Source: JAKAXG01 sp035702985 (lineage in GTDB: Bacteria > Actinomycetota > Acidimicrobiia > Acidimicrobiales > Palsa-688). Taken from it: a stretch of 64,000 nucleotides of DNA. Positions 59,867 through 64,000 of the stretch are shown here, piece after piece. The stretch spans positions 20,628-84,627 of the forward strand of contig DASSZD010000080.1 of NCBI GenBank assembly GCA_035702985.1, read 5' to 3'. The notes under the pieces are model-generated. The model saw nothing but the letters and a program-made list of their open reading frames with translations, made no database searches and was not told where the DNA came from. Each line of letters opens with the position of its first letter. The first letter of the stretch is position 1. The position numbers and the translations under genes are program-made.

Positions 59867-59983
59867 GACGGCTTCTCCCTTGATAGCGCTCCATGCGACC
59901 AGGACCGGTCCATCGTAGGGGGAAAAAGAGCGCACCGGTTCCGGGCGCGCCTCCCCGTCCCCGATACCGTCACGCCCCGGCGA

Positions 59984-59989
59984 TACCTT
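59984..59989 (+). promoter_or_regulatory. -10 box of the dNTPase gene (TACCTT)
   Basis: TACCTT is followed by the 6 nt spacer GAACCC and the GTG at 59996. It selects this start over later in-frame codons. No Shine-Dalgarno sequence is seen. Confidence 0.6.
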
Positions 59990-59995
59990 GAACCC

Positions 59996-61174
59996 GTGGC
60001 TGGGACCGGCGCTCAACTCCCCTCGGGGCCGGACGTCTGCCCGGGGTCCGGTGCCGGCCACCGGGGGGCCGGGGAGCGGGCTCGGCGGTGGGCCGGGACC
60101 ATGACCGGTCAGCAGCTGGCGGCCGGGGTGCGCCAGGCCCACGCCGGCGACGACCAGGTGGCCGTCGGCCCGGTCGAGCCTTTCGACCGGGAGGCCCGGG
60201 AGCAGGCCGAGGAGCTGAGCCTGGCCCCGGGGGCCACCCGCTCGGCGTGGTCCCCCGCCCGGCGGGCCCGCCCGGAGCAGCCCGACGAGCTGCGCACCTG
60301 CTTCGAGCAGGACCGGGACCGCATCCTGCACTCGGCGGCGTTCCGGCGCCTGGCCGGCAAGACCCAGGTGTTCGTGTTCCCCGCCGACCACCAGCGGACC
60401 CGGCTCACCCACGCCCTGGAGGTGGCCCAGGTCGCCACCGCCATCTCCCGGGCCTGCCGGCTCAACCTGGCCCTCACCGAGGCCATCGCCCTGGGCCACG
60501 ACTGCGGCCACGGCCCCGGCGGCCACGCCTCGGAGGACGCCTTCGGGGTGTTCGTGCCCGGCTTCGACCACGCCGTATGGGGAGCGGACGTGACCGCCGG
60601 CCCCATGAACCTGTGCGTCGAGACCCTCGACGGCATCCGCAACCACTCCTGGTCCCGTCCCTCCCCCGCCACCCCCGAGGGGCAGGTGGTGGGCCTGGCC
60701 GACCGGGTGGCCTACTGCGCCCACGACCTGGAGGACGCCGCCGTCGCCGGCCTGGTCGACCCGGCCGACCTGCCGGCCGAGGTGGCCGAGCGGTGCGGGG
60801 TGACCCGCTCGGCCCAGCTGCACGCCTTCGTCACCGACATCGTGGCGACCGTCACCCGCACCGGCCTGGTCGGCATGTCGGAGCCGATGGGCGAGGCCCT
60901 GGCCCGGCTACGGGCGTTCAACCATGAGCGCATCTACCTGCGGGCCGAGTCGGTGGCCCAGGGTCGTAGCGTGATCGACATGCTCCAGGCCCTGGTCGAG
61001 CACCTGATCCGTCACCCGGCGGACCTGCCGGCCGAGTACCGCCGGGACGACGACCCGCGGCTGGCGGCGGTGGCCTACGTGGACGGCATGACCGACCGCT
61101 ACGCCTGTGCCACCGCGGTCAGCCTGCTGGGCTGGCCGGCCGAGCGGCTGCCGAGGGGACAGGACGTCGGGTGA
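59996..61174 (+). CDS. Deoxyguanosinetriphosphate triphosphohydrolase-like protein
   Basis: A 392-residue HD-domain dNTPase that hydrolyses dNTPs to nucleosides and triphosphate. Motifs: RDRILHSAAFRRLAGKTQVF, the first metal His in TRLTHALEVAQVA, the HD pair in ALGHDCGHGPGGHASEDAF, NHSWSRPSPATPEGQVVGLADRVAYCAHDLEDA with the last metal Asp, and the C-terminal AYVDGMTDRYA. The first 95 residues are Gly/Ala-rich and poorly conserved, so an internal start such as ATG 60101 is possible. The TACCTT box supports GTG 59996. The stop overlaps the aminotransferase GTG. Confidence 0.87.
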   Translation: MAGTGAQLPSGPDVCPGSGAGHRGAGERARRWAGTMTGQQLAAGVRQAHAGDDQVAVGPVEPFDREAREQAEELSLAPGATRSAWSPARRARPEQPDELRTCFEQDRDRILHSAAFRRLAGKTQVFVFPADHQRTRLTHALEVAQVATAISRACRLNLALTEAIALGHDCGHGPGGHASEDAFGVFVPGFDHAVWGADVTAGPMNLCVETLDGIRNHSWSRPSPATPEGQVVGLADRVAYCAHDLEDAAVAGLVDPADLPAEVAERCGVTRSAQLHAFVTDIVATVTRTGLVGMSEPMGEALARLRAFNHERIYLRAESVAQGRSVIDMLQALVEHLIRHPADLPAEYRRDDDPRLAAVAYVDGMTDRYACATAVSLLGWPAERLPRGQDVG

Positions 61175-62463
61175 GCGACGACCTGCTGGCCCGCCACCGG
61201 CGTGTGATGCCCGCGTGGCTCAGCCTGTTCTACGACGAGCCCATCGAGATCGTCTCCGGGGAGGGCCGGACCGTCACCGACAGCCTGGGCCGTTCCTACC
61301 TGGACTTCTTCGGGGGGATCCTGACCACCATGACCGGCCACTCGGTGCCCGAGGTGGTGGACGCCGTGCGGTCCCAGGCCGGGCGGGTGCTGCACACCTC
61401 CACGCTGTACCTGATCCGGCCCATGGTCGAGCTGGCGGAGCGGATCGCCGGCCTGTCGGGGATGGACGACGCCAAGGTCTTCTTCACCAACTCCGGCAGC
61501 GAGGCCAACGACACCGCCCTGATGCTGTGCTGCGGGGCCCGCCGGTCCAGCCAGGTGCTGGCTCTGCGGCACAGCTACCACGGCCGCTCGTTCGCCACCA
61601 TGGCCGCCACCGGTATCCGGTCGTGGTCGACGTCCAGCCTCACCCCGGTGCAGGTGTCGTACGTGCACGGCGGCTACCGGTTCCGCAGCCCGTTCCGGGA
61701 CCTGCCCGACGACCGCTACGTGGACGCCTGCGTGGCCGACCTCCGCGACGTCATCGAGACCACCACCGCCGGTGACGTGGCCTGCATGATCGCCGAGCCC
61801 ATCCAGGGGGTGGCCGGCTTCGCCGTCCCTCCCGACGGGCTGCTCGGGGCGTTCCGCCAGGTTCTCGACGAGTACGGCATCCTGTTCGTCTCCGACGAGG
61901 TGCAGACCGGCTGGGGCCGCACCGGCCGCCACTTCTGGGGCTACCAGGCCCACGGGATGGTGCCCGACGTGCTGACCTTCGCCAAGGGCCTGGGCAACGG
62001 CCTGGCCATCGGCGGCCTGGTCGGCCGGGCGGAGCTGGTGGACTCGGTGACGGCCAACTCCATATCGACCTTCGGGGGCAACCCGCTGGCCACCGCCGGC
62101 GCCCTGGCCAACCTGGAGTACCTGTTGTCCCACGACCTGCAGGCCAACGCCCTGGAGCGCGGCGGCCAGCTCCTCGACCGGCTGGCCCCGTTGTCCGACC
62201 GTCTGGGCGTGGTGGGCGAGGTCCGGGGCCGGGGACTGATGGTGGCGGTGGAGCTGACCGCGCCCGGCACCCGCGACCCGCTGCCCCAGGCCGCCGGGGC
62301 GGCACTGGAGGAGACCCGCCGGCGGGGCCTGCTGATCGGCAAGGGCGGCCTGGCCGGCAACGTGCTGCGTATCGCCCCGCCCCTGACGGTCACCGCCGAC
62401 GAGGTGGACCGGGCGGCCGGGGTGCTGCAGGAAGCGCTGGAGGCGGTGGACTCCGCCTTCTAG
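61171..62463 (+). CDS. Class III aminotransferase (PLP)
   Basis: A 430-residue pyridoxal-phosphate aminotransferase of the omega group, closest in pattern to AGXT2-like and 4-aminobutyrate-type enzymes. It has FFTNSGSEANDTALMLCC for PLP phosphate contact, LRHSYHGRSFATMAATG, IAEPIQGVAGFAVPP, FVSDEVQTGWGRTGRHFWGYQ with the PLP-ring Asp, the Schiff-base Lys in TFAKGLGNGLAIGG, and STFGGNPLATA. The amino donor cannot be assigned. The GTG start overlaps the dNTPase stop in a GTGA junction, so both are co-translated. Confidence 0.9.
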   Translation: MSDDLLARHRRVMPAWLSLFYDEPIEIVSGEGRTVTDSLGRSYLDFFGGILTTMTGHSVPEVVDAVRSQAGRVLHTSTLYLIRPMVELAERIAGLSGMDDAKVFFTNSGSEANDTALMLCCGARRSSQVLALRHSYHGRSFATMAATGIRSWSTSSLTPVQVSYVHGGYRFRSPFRDLPDDRYVDACVADLRDVIETTTAGDVACMIAEPIQGVAGFAVPPDGLLGAFRQVLDEYGILFVSDEVQTGWGRTGRHFWGYQAHGMVPDVLTFAKGLGNGLAIGGLVGRAELVDSVTANSISTFGGNPLATAGALANLEYLLSHDLQANALERGGQLLDRLAPLSDRLGVVGEVRGRGLMVAVELTAPGTRDPLPQAAGAALEETRRRGLLIGKGGLAGNVLRIAPPLTVTADEVDRAAGVLQEALEAVDSAF

Positions 62464-62500
62464 GGGCTCCCGGCCGGCCCCCGGCCAGGGGTGGTCGGCG

Positions 62501-62564
62501 CGGGGAGCGTGCCGGGCGGTAGGCACGGCGCGGGGCGGGGCGGCCGGGGAGCGTGCCGGGCGGT
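62501..62564. repeat. Short direct repeat in the intergenic gap
   Basis: A 20 bp unit beginning CGGGGAGCGTG is perfectly repeated at 62501-62520 and 62545-62564, a 44 bp period. GTGGTCGGCGC flanks the array on both sides. It lies in the 121 bp gap between the aminotransferase and the cytochrome b gene; no promoter or terminator is clear there. Confidence 0.6.
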
Positions 62565-62584
62565 GGTCGGCGCCGGGCGGGGTC

Positions 62585-63268
62585 TCAGGGGGCGTCGGGG
62601 GCCGGGCCGTCGCGCCCGTCCAGCCAGGCCGGGGCGTGGCGTTCGGCCCAGCGCCGGCTGACCCGCCCGGTCAGCATGGAGCCGAGGGCGTCGGGGTCCC
62701 GCAGGGCCATGCCGATGTGGCCGATGACCACCAGCCCGGCGCCCAGGGCCAGCCAGTCGTGGACGAAGGTGGCGCCGGTGCGCCAGCTCAGAGGCCACGG
62801 GTGGTACCAGCGCATGATCACCCCGGTGCCCAGCATGACCAGCCCGGTCCCGGCCGTGAACGCCGCGTTGAGCTTCTGGCCGGCGTTGAACTTGCCGACC
62901 GGGACCTCCCGCCAGGCGGCGGCCCGGGCCGCCCGGCCCCGGGTGACCGCCCCCAGCCACACCCGGTCGTGGCGGGACCACCGGTTGAACCGGCGCAGGT
63001 CCGCCCGCAGGGCCCGCCCCCACCGTCCGGTCAGCCCCACCAGCAGGGGGACGGGCAGGGCCAGCCCGCAGTACACGTGGACGTCCTCGACCAGGGCCCG
63101 CCGGCCGATCAACCCTCCCAGCGGGGCCAGGTAGAGCAGGGCCCCGGTGATCACCAGGATCAGGAACAGGCCGGCGTTGGCCCAGTGGACCACCCGCTCC
63201 ACCCGGTCGAAGCGTTGCAGGACGCCGGCCGGGGCCGCCGGCTCAGGTGGCCGGGTCGTTGCGGCCAT
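62585..63268 (-). CDS. Cytochrome b561/FdnI-like membrane protein
   Basis: A 227-residue membrane cytochrome with four predicted helices (about 28-50, 65-82, 135-155 and 170-190). Histidines are placed for haem b ligation: VVHWANAGLFLILV, EDVHVYCGL, MRWYHPWPLSW and FVHDWLALGAG. It resembles the cytochrome b subunits of formate dehydrogenases and other molybdoenzymes. The upstream gene, overlapping by 26 bp, encodes a sulfite-oxidase-type molybdoenzyme, so this is its likely membrane electron partner. Confidence 0.82.
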   Translation of the reverse strand: MAATTRPPEPAAPAGVLQRFDRVERVVHWANAGLFLILVITGALLYLAPLGGLIGRRALVEDVHVYCGLALPVPLLVGLTGRWGRALRADLRRFNRWSRHDRVWLGAVTRGRAARAAAWREVPVGKFNAGQKLNAAFTAGTGLVMLGTGVIMRWYHPWPLSWRTGATFVHDWLALGAGLVVIGHIGMALRDPDALGSMLTGRVSRRWAERHAPAWLDGRDGPAPDAP

Positions 63269-63956
63269 TGCTGTGGCCCACCCAGGCTTCCACGTCGTAG
63301 TTGCCGACCGTCTCCCAGTAGCCCGGTTCGACCCGGTCCACCACCTCGATGCGCGACAACCACTTGATGGACTTGTAGCCGTACATGGGCGCCACGTACA
63401 GCCGGACCGGGCCGCCGTGCTCCCGGGACAGGGGGGAGCCCGACATCGAGTAGGCGACGATCACGTCGGGACGGCGGGCCTCGGCCAGGGTCAGGCTCTC
63501 GGTGTAGGCCCCGTCGAACGACTCGAACCGCAACGCCCGGGCCCCGCCGCGCACCCCTGCCTCGTCGAGCAGGTCGGCCAGGCGCACCCCCTGCCAGTGG
63601 ACCCTGGGCACCCGCCAGCCGGTGACGCACTGGAAGTCCCGGACCAGCGACGTCGCCGGCCGGGCCTGCAGGTCGGACAGGCCCAGCTGGAGCGGCCGGT
63701 CCACCAGCCCGTCCACCTTCAACCGGTACCGGGCCGGGCTCTCGTAGGGATAGCCGGAGGTGACGGTGTAGACCCGGAAGTAGTCGCCGGGCAGCAGGCC
63801 GCTCAGCCCGGTGGGGTCCAGCTTCTGCACCGGCGCCACCGCGGCGTTGAGGCCGTCCTGCACCGACTTGCCGGCCACCACCCCGACCGCCCCCAGCCCG
63901 AGCATGCCCAGCACCACCCGCCGGCCGATCGGTTTGGCTTCGTCGCGGTCGGCCAC
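63243..63956 (-). CDS. Sulfite-oxidase-fold molybdopterin oxidoreductase (MsrP-like)
   Basis: A 237-residue molybdoenzyme with an N-terminal RRVVLGMLGLGAVGVVAG segment, a twin-Arg plus hydrophobic helix that could be a Tat signal or anchor. The molybdenum-ligating Cys is Cys110 in RDFQCVTGW. Other marks are WQGVRLADLLDEAG, LRFESFDGAYTESLTL, and GGPVRLYVAPMYGYKSIKWL. It is close to YedY/MsrP, which reduces methionine sulfoxide in envelope proteins, although the substrate is unproven. GTG 63956 follows TGTAAT by 6 nt. The cytochrome b gene overlaps its 3' end. Confidence 0.85.
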   Translation of the reverse strand: MADRDEAKPIGRRVVLGMLGLGAVGVVAGKSVQDGLNAAVAPVQKLDPTGLSGLLPGDYFRVYTVTSGYPYESPARYRLKVDGLVDRPLQLGLSDLQARPATSLVRDFQCVTGWRVPRVHWQGVRLADLLDEAGVRGGARALRFESFDGAYTESLTLAEARRPDVIVAYSMSGSPLSREHGGPVRLYVAPMYGYKSIKWLSRIEVVDRVEPGYWETVGNYDVEAWVGHSNGRNDPAT

Positions 63957-63962
63957 GCCACC

Positions 63963-63968
63963 ATTACA
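63963..63968 (-). promoter_or_regulatory. -10 box of the molybdoenzyme gene (TGTAAT)
   Basis: TGTAAT on the minus strand precedes GTG 63956 by 6 nt. The remaining bases to the right edge show no gene. Confidence 0.45.
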
Positions 63969-64000
63969 TGCGCTCCTGGGCGGTTATGTGACCGCGGCGG

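Noticed and set aside
62501..62564. CRISPR array
   Set aside because: Only two repeats, very GC-rich, with a spacer of about 24 bp and no cas gene anywhere in the window.

Overview
This 64 kb window is very GC-rich chromosomal DNA from an actinomycete-type bacterium, most likely of the class Acidimicrobiia or a close relative. The evidence is a WhiB regulator, an F420 biosynthesis gene (cofC), a HU protein with a Lys/Ala-rich tail, a six-gene mce lipid-transport operon, an LprG/P55-type lipoprotein-exporter pair, an actinobacterial LexA box (TCGAAC-N4-GTTCGA), a 6C-type small RNA, and heavy use of GTG starts. Both ends cut through the chromosome. At the left edge imuB is truncated. I found no tRNA, rRNA, insertion sequence, prophage or CRISPR array.

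Layout. 1-2.4 kb: SOS-controlled imuA-imuB facing an hpnB-like glycosyltransferase. 2.5-5.6 kb: malic enzyme and an acyl-CoA dehydrogenase separated by about 465 bp that appear to hold two convergent small RNAs, one of them a 6C RNA. 5.7-12.9 kb: a MarR regulator, a Cys-rich small protein, a repeat-built lipoprotein and a fused double ABC exporter. 12.9-17.0 kb: rnhB, a RibD-type reductase and rpiB on the minus strand, cofC and a PIG-L deacetylase on the plus strand, then HU. 17.2-23.3 kb: Lon protease facing a GH63-like glycosidase and an ATP-dependent DNA ligase. 23.3-27.6 kb: a four-gene overlapping cell-envelope operon. 27.6-28.6 kb: an AhpD-like protein and a cyclic-nucleotide-binding protein.

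28.6-47.8 kb is the most distinctive block. The ATPase mceG reads leftward. Opposite it run two YrbE permeases, MceA to MceF, a Mce-associated membrane protein, two tandem secreted paralogues of unknown function, a lipoprotein, an acyl-CoA synthetase and an ABC1-type kinase. These are followed by an LprG-like lipoprotein and its P55-like MFS exporter. Together they look like a lipid import, activation and export island.

47.8-64 kb: a Nei/Fpg glycosylase and a type-5 uracil-DNA glycosylase; a conserved actinobacterial triad (histidine phosphatase, DUF3090, SCO1664); etfBA; an anti-sigma/SigF pair with a lipid kinase; whiB1 next to pdtaS; two ArsA/Get3-like ATPases with a DUF3107 gene; a dNTP triphosphohydrolase with a class III aminotransferase; and a cytochrome b with a sulfite-oxidase-type molybdoenzyme.

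Two organisational habits recur. Many genes overlap by an NTGA junction, implying translational coupling. At least a dozen first-in-operon genes have a TANNNT box 6 to 8 nt before the start codon and no Shine-Dalgarno sequence, implying leaderless mRNAs. All function calls are from motif recognition and context; no database search was run.
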